From an uncultured Collinsella sp. (GTDB lineage: Bacteria > Actinomycetota > Coriobacteriia > Coriobacteriales > Coriobacteriaceae): a DNA stretch of 58,632 nt. The first letter of the stretch is position 1. Every line of letters starts with the position of its first letter. The stretch is taken from contig URBS01000001.1 in NCBI GenBank assembly GCA_900546085.1, positions 1-58,632 on the forward strand, read 5' to 3'. A program made the translations under genes and the position numbers. Positions 23,288 to 31,700 of the stretch are shown here, piece after piece. A model generated the notes under the pieces. That model saw nothing but the letters and a program-made list of their open reading frames with translations. It searched no databases and was not told the DNA's origin.

Positions 23288-24956
23288 AGGCCTCGCCGTG
23301 CTCCTCTTCCCAGCTGCGGTCGACATATTTCTCGACCACGGCGTCGTCGTCAAAGTGCAGCGGCTTGTCCAGGTTGCGGGGCTTAAAGCCCTCCATGAAC
23401 TTATCGCGGCCAAAGCTCTCGGGAATCGCCACGGGATAGCGGCCGGTAAAGCACGCGTCGCAGTAGCCGCCCTTGGGCATGACCTTCAGCAGGCCCTCGA
23501 CCGAAAGGAAGGCCAACGAATCGGCGCCAATGTACTCGCAGATCTCATCGACCGTCTTGTTGGCGCTGATGAGCTGCGACTGCACGTCGGTATCGATACC
23601 GTAGAAGCACGGCCAGATGACCTCGGGCGAGTTGATGCGAATATGAATCTCCTTGGCGCCGGCGTTGCGCAGCATCTTGACGAGCTGCACCATGGTGGTG
23701 CCGCGCACGATGGAGTCATCGATCACGACCAGGCGCTTGCCCTCGATGTTGTCGCGCAGCGGGTTAAGCTTCATGCGCACGCCCATGGCGCGCAGCTCCT
23801 GCGTGGGCTCAATAAACGTGCGGCCCACGTAACGGTTCTTGATGAGGCCCTCACCAAAGGGAATGCCACTCTCGTGCGAATAGCCCTCCGCGGGCGGCAG
23901 GCCGGAGTCGGGCACGCCGATGACCAGGTCGGCCTCGACGGGCTCCTCGTGTGCCAGCTGGCGGCCCATGTCGTAACGGCAGGCATAGACGCTCTTGCCG
24001 TTCATGATGGAGTCGGGGCGGGCAAAGTAGACCTGCTCAAAGATGCAGTTAGCGGGCTCTTTGGCAGCGGGCACGCCCTGCTCGGATACCAGGCCCTCGG
24101 CGCTGATGCGCAAAATCTCGCCAGGGCGGACGTCGCGCACGTACTCGGCGCCCACAATGTCGAGCGCACAAGTCTCGGAGGCGACGACCCAGCCGCCGGC
24201 GCGGGTGACATGGGTGGTGGCGTCAACCGTCGCGGCGCCGTCCTGCGAGGGCAACTGCGAAACGGATGCGGCATCGGCCTGGTCCAGGCCCTCGTCCACC
24301 AGCTTGCCCAGCACGAGCGGGCGGATGCCGTGCGGGTCACGGAAGGCATAGAGCGCCTGCTCGTTGATGAGCGTCATGGCGTAGCCGCCGCGCACGAGCT
24401 CCATGGTCTTGCGAATGCCCTCGCGCAGGTGGCCCGTACGCTGAGTAAAGTAGCCGATAAGTTTGGTCGCGACCTCGGAATCCGAATTGGAGAGGAACGG
24501 CACGCCCAGCTCGATCAGCTGACGGCGCAGCTCGTCGGTGTTGACGAGGGTGCCGTTGTGCGCGAGCGCGATAATGACGCTATTGATGGTAGAGAGGTGC
24601 GGCTGAGAGGCTTCCCAGCTCTTGGCGCCGGCAGTGCCGTAGCGCACATGACCCACGGCCAGCTGGCCGGAGAGCGTCGACAGGTCGGCGTTGGAGAACA
24701 CGCGGTCGAGCAGGCCCAGATCTTTGCGGACCATAACCGTGCCGCCGTCACCCACGGCGATTCCAGCCGATTCCTGGCCACGGTGCTGCAGCGCACGCAG
24801 GCCAAAGTACGTCAGTCGAGCCACGTCGCGATCGGGCGCCCATACGCCGAAAATGCCACATTCCTCATGCAGCTGGTCGGAGTCCGGATCATACGTCGAC
24901 ATGGTGTTCACCTGTCCCGCGGCACGCTCGGCCGCGCGGATGGTTTCTTGAGACAT
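23286..24956 (-). CDS. purF: Amidophosphoribosyltransferase
   Basis: This enzyme commits PRPP to purine synthesis, replacing pyrophosphate by ammonia from glutamine. It is 556 residues. A 32-residue leader (MSQETIRAAERAAG...) ends just before EECGIFGV, whose cysteine (C33) becomes the N-terminal nucleophile, so a self-cleaved propeptide is expected. The glutaminase domain shows ALQHRGQESAGIA. The PRPP site is RLVVIDDSIVRGTT. The cysteine-rich C-terminal region GYCDACFTGRYPV points to the oxygen-sensitive [4Fe-4S] type known from Bacillus. The ATG follows GAGGGG, and a TATAAT box lies 43 bases upstream. It leads purF-purM-purN. Confidence 0.96.
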   Translation of the reverse strand: MSQETIRAAERAAGQVNTMSTYDPDSDQLHEECGIFGVWAPDRDVARLTYFGLRALQHRGQESAGIAVGDGGTVMVRKDLGLLDRVFSNADLSTLSGQLAVGHVRYGTAGAKSWEASQPHLSTINSVIIALAHNGTLVNTDELRRQLIELGVPFLSNSDSEVATKLIGYFTQRTGHLREGIRKTMELVRGGYAMTLINEQALYAFRDPHGIRPLVLGKLVDEGLDQADAASVSQLPSQDGAATVDATTHVTRAGGWVVASETCALDIVGAEYVRDVRPGEILRISAEGLVSEQGVPAAKEPANCIFEQVYFARPDSIMNGKSVYACRYDMGRQLAHEEPVEADLVIGVPDSGLPPAEGYSHESGIPFGEGLIKNRYVGRTFIEPTQELRAMGVRMKLNPLRDNIEGKRLVVIDDSIVRGTTMVQLVKMLRNAGAKEIHIRINSPEVIWPCFYGIDTDVQSQLISANKTVDEICEYIGADSLAFLSVEGLLKVMPKGGYCDACFTGRYPVAIPESFGRDKFMEGFKPRNLDKPLHFDDDAVVEKYVDRSWEEEHGEA

Positions 24957-24998
24957 GGTATCCCCTCAGAGCCTCGTATTTTTGGCGTTACCTGCCCT

Positions 24999-25004
24999 AT
25001 TATA
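24999..25004 (-). promoter_or_regulatory. -10 box of the purF promoter
   Basis: A perfect TATAAT on the minus strand (GTGCGTATAATAGGG), 43 bases before the purF start. The -35 region is not consensus. Confidence 0.55.
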
Positions 25005-25188
25005 CGCACGGCAAGACAAGCACTCCCGCGCATGAACAGCGCTTTTTAAAAGCCCACCGAGCTAATAATCAGTTTTGTTGCCAAACATTTTATCGGTCTG
25101 TCCAGTGCAAGCGCCCGCGCCCCCCAGATGGCCGCCGCGTCCACCGTTGGGGATTACAAAGTTGCAATTGGGACGTTCGTCCTGTCTT

Positions 25189-25217
25189 TTGGCAGGTCGG
25201 CGGCGTATCCTTATAAC
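25189..25217 (+). promoter_or_regulatory. Sigma-70-type promoter for the PF06541 gene
   Basis: TTGGCA (25189-25194) and TATAAC (25212-25217) are separated by exactly 17 bases, about 27 bases before the start codon. Confidence 0.7.
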
Positions 25218-25243
25218 CTACAACAAAGCGAGAAAGGTTCTGT

Positions 25244-26473
25244 ATGGATCGAAACGAACTCGACCCCAGCGTCCCCAGCGCCACAGAGGTCAAGAAGATT
25301 CCCCTCATCATTAAGGTGTACGCCGTCCTGTGCATCCTTTCCGGCGTGGGCACGCTCCCGTCGGTCGCTGCCTTTATGTGGCAGGTCATCACGGCACTTG
25401 TTAACGGCAACGCCACCGAAAAGCTCGGCGACAACACGCTCGTCGCAGTCGGCCTTATCGTCGCCGGCATCATGCTCTCTGCGGCAAGTGCCGTCATCCT
25501 AATCATCTTTGGCCTGGACCTTATCAAAAACCAGCGCCGCAACGCCGCCCGCCTGTCCTACATCCTTATTGCATTCACCGTCGTCGAGCTTTTGGTCGAC
25601 GTGATGCTCCAGGGCATCGGGCCCTTCCTGCTGCGTCCCGCGATCCAGCTCGGCATCCTTGTTGCACTTTCGGCAACCGTCGACCCCACGCTGCGTCAGG
25701 AGCGCGAACTGCAGCGCCGCCTGCAGGAGATGCTCGACCGCGACGCCGCCGCCGAGGGCATGCTCGGCCGCGATGAAACCGGCGAGGGCTACATCAAGCT
25801 CAACTACTTCAACCTGTTCTGGGTGTTCTTTGTCTGCTGCATACTCGGCCTGATCGCCGAGGACATCTGGCACATGACGGTCGACGACCCGGGCGTCTAT
25901 CAGAACCGCGCCGGCATGCTGTTTGGCCCCTTCAGCCCCATCTACGGATTTGGCGCCGTGCTCATGACCATGGTGCTTAACCGCTTCTACAAAAAGAACC
26001 CCATCATCATTTTCCTGGTGAGCGCCCTGCTCGGCGCCAGCTTTGAGGTGTTCGTGGGCTGGTTTATGCAGACCGCGTTTGGCGTGGTCTCGTGGAGCTA
26101 CTCGCACATAACGCTGTTCAGTTTGCCCGATCCGCTCGTGGTCCTCACGGGCGGACGCACCTGCACGGGCTTCGCCTGCCTGTGGGGCCTGGGCGGCCTC
26201 ATCTGGATCAAGCTGCTGCTGCCGAGGCTGCTTAAGCTTATCAACAAGATCCCCTGGAAGAGCCGCTACTCGGCCACCGTCATCTTTACCGTTATCATGC
26301 TGGTCGACGGCGTCATGACGCTGCAGTCGCTCGACTACTGGTACCAGCGCGTTAACGACACGGAGCCGGACATTCCCGTCGCACAGTTCTACGGAGAGCA
26401 CTTCGATAACGAGTACATGGAAAACCGCTTCCAGAGCATGACCATGAGCCCCAAGGATGCGACGCGCGTGTAG
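25244..26473 (+). CDS. Putative ABC-transporter type IV membrane protein (PF06541-like)
   Basis: This polytopic membrane protein of 409 residues is of unknown function. The C-terminal half carries the hallmark of the PF06541 family, often annotated putative ABC transporter permease: MLFGPFSPIYGFGAVL (about 225-240). It is followed by FLVSALLGASFEVFVGWFMQ, FGVVSWSY and GLGGLIWIKLLLPRL. The N-terminal half (1-150) has about four further helices (VYAVLCILSGVGTLPSVAAF and others) and a charged linker, LRQERELQRRLQEML. GAGAAAGG precedes the ATG and the gene has its own promoter and terminator. It has no ATPase partner nearby, so transport is only a family label. Confidence 0.75.
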   Translation: MDRNELDPSVPSATEVKKIPLIIKVYAVLCILSGVGTLPSVAAFMWQVITALVNGNATEKLGDNTLVAVGLIVAGIMLSAASAVILIIFGLDLIKNQRRNAARLSYILIAFTVVELLVDVMLQGIGPFLLRPAIQLGILVALSATVDPTLRQERELQRRLQEMLDRDAAAEGMLGRDETGEGYIKLNYFNLFWVFFVCCILGLIAEDIWHMTVDDPGVYQNRAGMLFGPFSPIYGFGAVLMTMVLNRFYKKNPIIIFLVSALLGASFEVFVGWFMQTAFGVVSWSYSHITLFSLPDPLVVLTGGRTCTGFACLWGLGGLIWIKLLLPRLLKLINKIPWKSRYSATVIFTVIMLVDGVMTLQSLDYWYQRVNDTEPDIPVAQFYGEHFDNEYMENRFQSMTMSPKDATRV

Positions 26474-26494
26474 CGCCCACCGCGCCCAAAACGC

Positions 26495-26535
26495 AAAATG
26501 CCCGCCGGTATCACACGTACCGGTGGGCATTTTTA
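26495..26535 (+). terminator. Intrinsic terminator after the PF06541 gene
   Basis: AAAATGCCCgCCGGTA pairs with TACCGGtGGGCATTTT, followed by T residues. It stands between convergent genes and can work for both. Confidence 0.9.
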
Positions 26536-26563
26536 TAAACGATCCTTCTATCGACGCAAGCCT

Positions 26564-26983
26564 CTACGCCTCGCGCTCGACCTCACTCACGCATTCGTTC
26601 TTAATGGTGCCAACGAGCGCCTGCAGCGCATCGACCACGTGCGGGCGAATGTCCCCGCCGATGAGCACGAGCATGATGTCGTCACCTACGGCAAGCTCGC
26701 CGCTTGCCAGCCACACACGCACATAGCCGATACCCGGCATCGCACGCGTCGCCTCGATAGCAGCCTGCACCTTCTGAGCATCGAAGCCAAACACCATGCC
26801 GCCCACCTTATGCCCAGGCGCCACGCCATCGGTCTCGACTCCGCGCACCTCAGCCTTGGGCGTCGCGCGCACCACACCGTTATGCGTCAGATACATCCCA
26901 CAGCCTGCCGCCGAAGCATCGGCCTTGGCCTCGCGCAGCCAAGCATCAATCGAAGGCATCAATTTGCCACTCTCGAGCATCAT
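26564..26983 (-). CDS. MoaE-like molybdopterin synthase large-subunit homologue
   Basis: The 139-residue product resembles MoaE, the large subunit of molybdopterin synthase. It has YLTHNGVVRATPK (family HNGxVR) near residues 29-41, then GMVFGFDAQKVQAAIEATRAM, then IGYVRVWLASGELAVGDDIMLVLIGG. The final segment is RPHVVDALQALVGTIKNECVSEVE, which in MoaE carries catalytic lysines. No moaD, moaA or moaC is present, and the neighbours are a membrane protein and a sortase. It may work with unlinked partners or have been repurposed. Two adjacent ATGs are possible starts after AAGGGAGA. The family call is moderately sure, the function less so. Confidence 0.65.
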   Translation of the reverse strand: MMLESGKLMPSIDAWLREAKADASAAGCGMYLTHNGVVRATPKAEVRGVETDGVAPGHKVGGMVFGFDAQKVQAAIEATRAMPGIGYVRVWLASGELAVGDDIMLVLIGGDIRPHVVDALQALVGTIKNECVSEVEREA

Positions 26984-27001
26984 TTCTCCCTTACCGTCGT
27001 C

Positions 27002-27038
27002 GAGTAGCCAATTTGGGACGGGGCCTTTTTAGCTACTC
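27002..27038. repeat. TTTGGGACGGGGC palindrome (copy 1)
   Basis: GAGTAGC (27002-27008) pairs with GCTACTC (27032-27038) around AATTTGGGACGGGGCCTTTTT. A related copy with AGTAGT arms occurs at 57322. It lies between moaE-like and sortase genes, both on the minus strand. Confidence 0.7.
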
Positions 27039-27047
27039 TCGAACAAC

Positions 27048-28046
27048 TTATTCCTCGACCGGCGTGAGCACCATGACGGCGCGTGTGTTGCTCAGCGACA
27101 GCGAACGACAGGTCACAAGCGTTACAACCTTAGTTGCCGAAGCGGCACGATCGGTGGCATCACTCGCCACGGCAGAAGCGCCGTCGAGCATCTCGGACAG
27201 GTAGTTCTTGAGTCCGTCGTCGCCCTCAAAATTGGTCGTGCGCGCCTTGGCATACGTGTCCTCGACCACCTTGGTCGCCAGCGGACGCAACTTATACGTC
27301 GCATCGCGCGTGATGTAGTACACATATTCAATGCTATCGAACGTTGCCTGGTCAGTCGTATCCGAAATCACGTTGAACATCGACCCATCGTTCATATGGT
27401 GGCCGTAGATCGTGGTCTGCTGGTCGACCATTCCCGGCGCGGTGTCATCGCTATCCAAGAAGATGGCACCCGAGGCGTTAGACGTGCCATCGAACAGCGT
27501 GTTGAGGTATTTGGAGTTGTTGTTGGTCTGCACCACGGGATAGTTGATGTTGGTTCCCGGCACGTAAATCCAACCCACAATCTCGGGGTTCGTCTGAGCA
27601 AGCGCATCAAAGTCGATAATCGGCACGCCGCTGGCGTCCTTATCGCTTACATATTGCTTCTCGATTTTCTGATACGAATCGCTCGCCTGCTTATAGCCAA
27701 TCTGGGCATTAATAAAAATAGCGGCGGCGGCGACAATCAGACCGATACCGATGATGATGAGCAGAATGGGAATAATGGAGTGGCGCTTTTTGCGCGGCGG
27801 CTCGGTGCGATCCGACGGCGCGGCATGCGATGAAGACCGGGGCGGCTTCTTAGCGGAGCTATAAGACGAAGGACGATATGCGGCCGGCGCGTCCTGTCGA
27901 CGATGCGTCGCCGGTGTCACGGGGCGCGGCGCGCGCGGCTGCTGAGGAGAGGATGTCCGACCCTGCTGTGCCGCACGGGCAGCACCCGGCTTCGACGGAT
28001 CGGGAATCTGAGAAGCCTTGAATCGTTTTCCCTGATAATCGGACAT
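27048..28046 (-). CDS. Class B sortase
   Basis: This membrane-bound cysteine transpeptidase anchors surface proteins to the cell wall. The 332-residue protein has an unusual long, Pro/Ser/Arg-rich cytoplasmic N-terminus (about 1-85) before the hydrophobic anchor IIPILLIIIGIGLIVAAAA (about 91-110). The sortase domain shows GWIYVPGTNINYPVVQ and then TTIYGHHMNDGSMFNVI with the catalytic histidine. VTLVTCRSLSLSNTRAVMV follows, with the catalytic cysteine and arginine. GHHMNDGSMF marks class B. Three sorting-signal proteins in the window (LASTG, LATTG, IPNTG) are candidate substrates; that pairing is inference. AAGGAGAG precedes the ATG. Confidence 0.88.
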   Translation of the reverse strand: MSDYQGKRFKASQIPDPSKPGAARAAQQGRTSSPQQPRAPRPVTPATHRRQDAPAAYRPSSYSSAKKPPRSSSHAAPSDRTEPPRKKRHSIIPILLIIIGIGLIVAAAAIFINAQIGYKQASDSYQKIEKQYVSDKDASGVPIIDFDALAQTNPEIVGWIYVPGTNINYPVVQTNNNSKYLNTLFDGTSNASGAIFLDSDDTAPGMVDQQTTIYGHHMNDGSMFNVISDTTDQATFDSIEYVYYITRDATYKLRPLATKVVEDTYAKARTTNFEGDDGLKNYLSEMLDGASAVASDATDRAASATKVVTLVTCRSLSLSNTRAVMVLTPVEE

Positions 28047-28081
28047 GGCTCTCCTTATACTGCGGTGAAACGGCGGAACGC

Positions 28082-28546
28082 TTAGGCGTCAGCCATCTCC
28101 TGCTTCATCTTCTCGATAACCTTGCGGTACTCGGGGTCGCAAGCACCCAGAATCTGTGTGGCATAGATGGCGGCGTTCTTGGCACCGTTGATGGCAACGC
28201 AGGCCACGGGCACGCCCGAAGGCATCTGCACCATCGACAGCAGCGAATCCATACCGCCCAGGTCACTCGTCTTCATAGGCACGCCGATAACCGGCAGCGG
28301 CGTAAAGGCAGCCACGACACCACCCAAGTGAGCGGCCTTGCCGGCGGCGGCGATAATCACTTTGATACCGCGATCGGCGGCAGTCGAAGCCCAGTCGTGG
28401 ACCTTCGCCGGCGTGCGGTGCGCGCTCGCAATGACGAGCTCATAGGGCACACCCAGTGCCTCGAGCTCGGCGGTGCAGCCTTCCATAACGCCCAGATCGG
28501 ACTTGGAACCCATGATGATCCCGACAACCGGCTTCTGATCTGCCAT
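28082..28546 (-). CDS. purE: 5-(carboxyamino)imidazole ribonucleotide mutase
   Basis: This enzyme rearranges N5-CAIR to CAIR in purine synthesis. The 154-residue product has the class I PurE hallmarks GIIMGSKSDLGVMEG (about 9-23) and VIASAHRTPAKV. LPVIGVPMKTSDLGGMDSLLSMVQMPSGVPVACVAI follows. The ATG at 28546 is preferred to one two codons upstream because AGGAGG lies 9 bases before it. PurK, the usual partner that makes N5-CAIR, is not in the window. The gene stands alone between the sortase and the GH31 gene rather than in the purF cluster. A TATACT box lies upstream at about 28613. Confidence 0.96.
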   Translation of the reverse strand: MADQKPVVGIIMGSKSDLGVMEGCTAELEALGVPYELVIASAHRTPAKVHDWASTAADRGIKVIIAAAGKAAHLGGVVAAFTPLPVIGVPMKTSDLGGMDSLLSMVQMPSGVPVACVAINGAKNAAIYATQILGACDPEYRKVIEKMKQEMADA

Positions 28547-28701
28547 AAACATAGACCTCCTGTTGAGAGCGGTGACGCAGCGAATCCGCGACCCTTAACT
28601 GCAAATAATTCAAGTATAGCCACCGATGCCGATGTGTTCGGTGAGAGACGGAATGCTTTGCGAGATTAAGGCCGAAGGGTCGGAGCTTTCCGCCTACATT
28701 C

Positions 28702-28743
28702 AAAAAGCATGCCCACCGTCCTTGGGTGGGACGGCGGGCACGC
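28702..28743 (-). terminator. Intrinsic terminator after the GH31 gene
   Basis: On the minus strand GCGTGCCCGCCGTCCC pairs with GGACGGTGGGCATGC and is followed by TTTTT, 20 bases past the stop. Confidence 0.9.
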
Positions 28744-28763
28744 TTGCTTAGCTGTTGCTGGGG

Positions 28764-31700
28764 CTACTTGGCCTTGCTGCGACGATGGAAGAAAGCGCCG
28801 ATCGCGGCGATGATGGCGCCGAGACCACCGACGGTCACGACGGTCGCCGCCGTCTGGTCGCCGGTATTGGGGATCGCCGAACCGTTCTTCTTGCTGCCCT
28901 GGGCCTTGTCGCCTGCGGGCTTGCCCGCCTGGTTGCCGCCGTTCGAGCCATTGCCGGAACCCTGGTTGCCCGAGCCGCCCTGGTTGCCGGAGTCGGCATC
29001 CCTGAGGCTCTCAATGGCCAGCTTGAGCTGGTCATAGGCCGCCTGGAGCTGGGTGTCGGAAGCATTCTCATCACCCAAGACGTCCTCGGCGTAGGTAATG
29101 GCATCCGTCAGGGCCTTGACAGACTCGTCCGTCTTGCCCCTGGTGTCAGTCTCCTTCGCCTGCTTGACCAGGGCCTTGAGCTGCTTCTTAGTCGGATTCT
29201 CGACCGGGACCACCGGGGTCTTCTCGAGCGCGCCGCGGGCGCTCTCGAGCGCCCTGAGCGCCTGGTCGACCTCGTCCTGCGTGGCGTTCTCGTCGCTCAA
29301 GATGGCGCGGGCGCTCGCCAGGGCGTTCTCGAGCGCCGTCCAGGAGGCCTCGGTGTAGTCACCGGCCTTGAGGTCGCCGGCAGCAACCTCGGCATCAACC
29401 TTTTCGATCGCGGTAGCGAGATCATCCTTCGCCACCGGATCGGGGACGGCCGTACCGTAGAACTTGAGCTCCGCCATGCTGCAGTAGGCATCAACGTCGC
29501 CACCGCCGGCGTGAATCACCTTGACGGTCACGTAGCGACCGCGCGCGGCGCCAAAGCTCATCTGCTTCCAGTCGCCACGGTCGGTGAGCACGCGGCCGTC
29601 GTTGTCGAAGGCGAACGTACCCATCGACGCGGCGGTGCCCATCTCATAACCGTCGGCAGTGTCGGAGACCAGTATCTCGGCCTCGAAGATATCGCCGTTA
29701 GTGCCGCCGTCCTGGCGCGGCAGGAATGTAACGTCGGTGAGATCGTAGTCGCGGCCCAGGTCGACACTCAGATACTGGGGCATACCGGTTCCATGGGCCC
29801 AGTCGCTGTGCCAAAGCGTCCGCTCGTCGCCGTCGAGAGCGTTGACGGCGTTGCTGCCCTCGTAGTCGGCCTCACTCGAGAAGTCGGCCACCTTGACGTT
29901 CTTGCGGTTCTCGGGCGTGTTGATGAGGATCTTCTCATCGACAGGGCGCATCTTGAGGCCGTCGATTGCCTTCTCGATCTTGGCAGTGGCGTCTGCGACA
30001 TCCTTCTTGCTATAGCTGCCCTGGCCGCTGTCGAGGAGCTTCCGAGCCGCCTCGACCGCAGTGGTGAGAGCTGCATAGGAATCCTTGGTGTAGACGGACT
30101 CGCTGTAGCCCGCGGCCTTGGAAAGCGCTGCCACGAGCGCAGAGGTATCGACACCAGCCTTGACCTCGACCTCATAGGATGCGGTCTTGGAGGGGTCGAG
30201 TACCGACGCCACCGTGATCTTTGCCTTGCCGGCCTTGTTGGCACGCAGGTAGTAGCTCACGCTATCGCCAGCCTGAACAGCGGAGACGCTTACCACAGAG
30301 GGGTCGGAGCTCTCGACCGTCACATAGGGGTAGCCAGCGCTCTCAGGCGTAGCCTTGGCGTCGACGGGCGTAATGTCGCCTTCAAAGAACTCGGTCTGGT
30401 TCTTGCCTAGCTCGACACCCTCGATGGCCTCGACACCCTGCGTGTAGTTGAAGTTGACCTCACGCAGTGTGAGCATCTGGTCACCCGATGCCTCAAGCGG
30501 CGTGACCTCGACCTTGGTCGCCTTCTTGCCCTTGTTCTCGGCAGAGAGGTCAAAGGCGTAGCGAGCCAGGAAGGAATCGTACTCCCCGCCCGCGAACTCT
30601 TGGATCGAGCCATCCTCGAACGTCACGACGGCCTTGATCTTCTGTACGGTTCCGTTGCCGCCGTTGCGGTTAACGACCTCGACGCTATCGAGTTTCGACG
30701 GCGTCTTAAATGCGAATGTCATCGTGGTGGGAAGCTTCACGTAACTCGGTAGCTTACCCTCGCTGTCCCAGTTGCCACTCCAGTTCCACAGGAACTCAAA
30801 GCCGTTGTCGCCCTCGTTATTATCGAACAGCGCGTTATAGCTTTTCTGCTGGATAAGTTTCTCGACGTTGGTCCCGTCGTCGGTCGTGAGCTCATCGTTG
30901 GTCATCGTGATGTTGAAGGCATCCTGGGCGTACTCGGCGACCGTTGGCTGAGGAACGTCCGGCATCGTCACCGTGCCGTCGCTCGCAAACTCAAGTGCGT
31001 CGCATGCCGGGCCGATAAGCCAAGATGTCGAGGGCAGTTCGACCTTTCCGGCGGTCTTGGCCTTGAGCTTGAAACTCGCCACCGCGCCGGTACCGTTGTA
31101 GAGCTTGCCATCGCCGCGGTTGGCAAAGGCGAGATTGATAGTCTGCGTTCCGTCCACGAACTGGACCTTCTCGCGAGACAGGTTCTCCATGCCGGCAGTC
31201 GAGCCGTCCTGCGCGATGCTCTCGGACACAAACTCGAACTGGTCGCTCTTGAAGTTGACGAGGGCGCCCAGGGCGTTGACGTTCTTGGCGTCGGCCGCAT
31301 AGACATCAACGGTGATCTCATCACCGGCCTCGACCTCGGTCTTGCTCGGAATCACCGCGAGCGAACCTGCGACCTTGCCCTTTTGTTTAGTGCCGCCGTC
31401 AAGACCCGCCATGGTGAACGAGTAATCGTAGACGTCGTAAACGCCGTTATCGTTGAGGTCGGCGAAGTGGTCGCGGATCTGCGAACCGAACGTCGGGGTA
31501 TCGGGCTCGCGATTCTCGAGGCCCAGATAGTTCTTCATGTTGGAGTAGTCTCCGTCGGAGATCGTGGCCTTGTTGAGGTTGGAGCCCACGGCGAAGCCAT
31601 CCGTGCCGTCGGTCTTGTAGATGGCAATCTCGGACGCGGAGAAGAAATTGCCGACCGAGGCGAGCGGTGTCATGCGCACGTAACGGGCGGCCACGGTGCC

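Noticed and set aside
28595..28660. A CCGAAC motif upstream of purE as a PurR box
   Set aside because: Only one copy is present, without the inverted partner needed by Bacillus-type PurR, and none is seen before purF, purD or purA.
28755..30410. A 551-codon plus-strand frame antisense to the GH31 gene
   Set aside because: Composition is typical of an antisense shadow; the opposite strand has clear protein domains.
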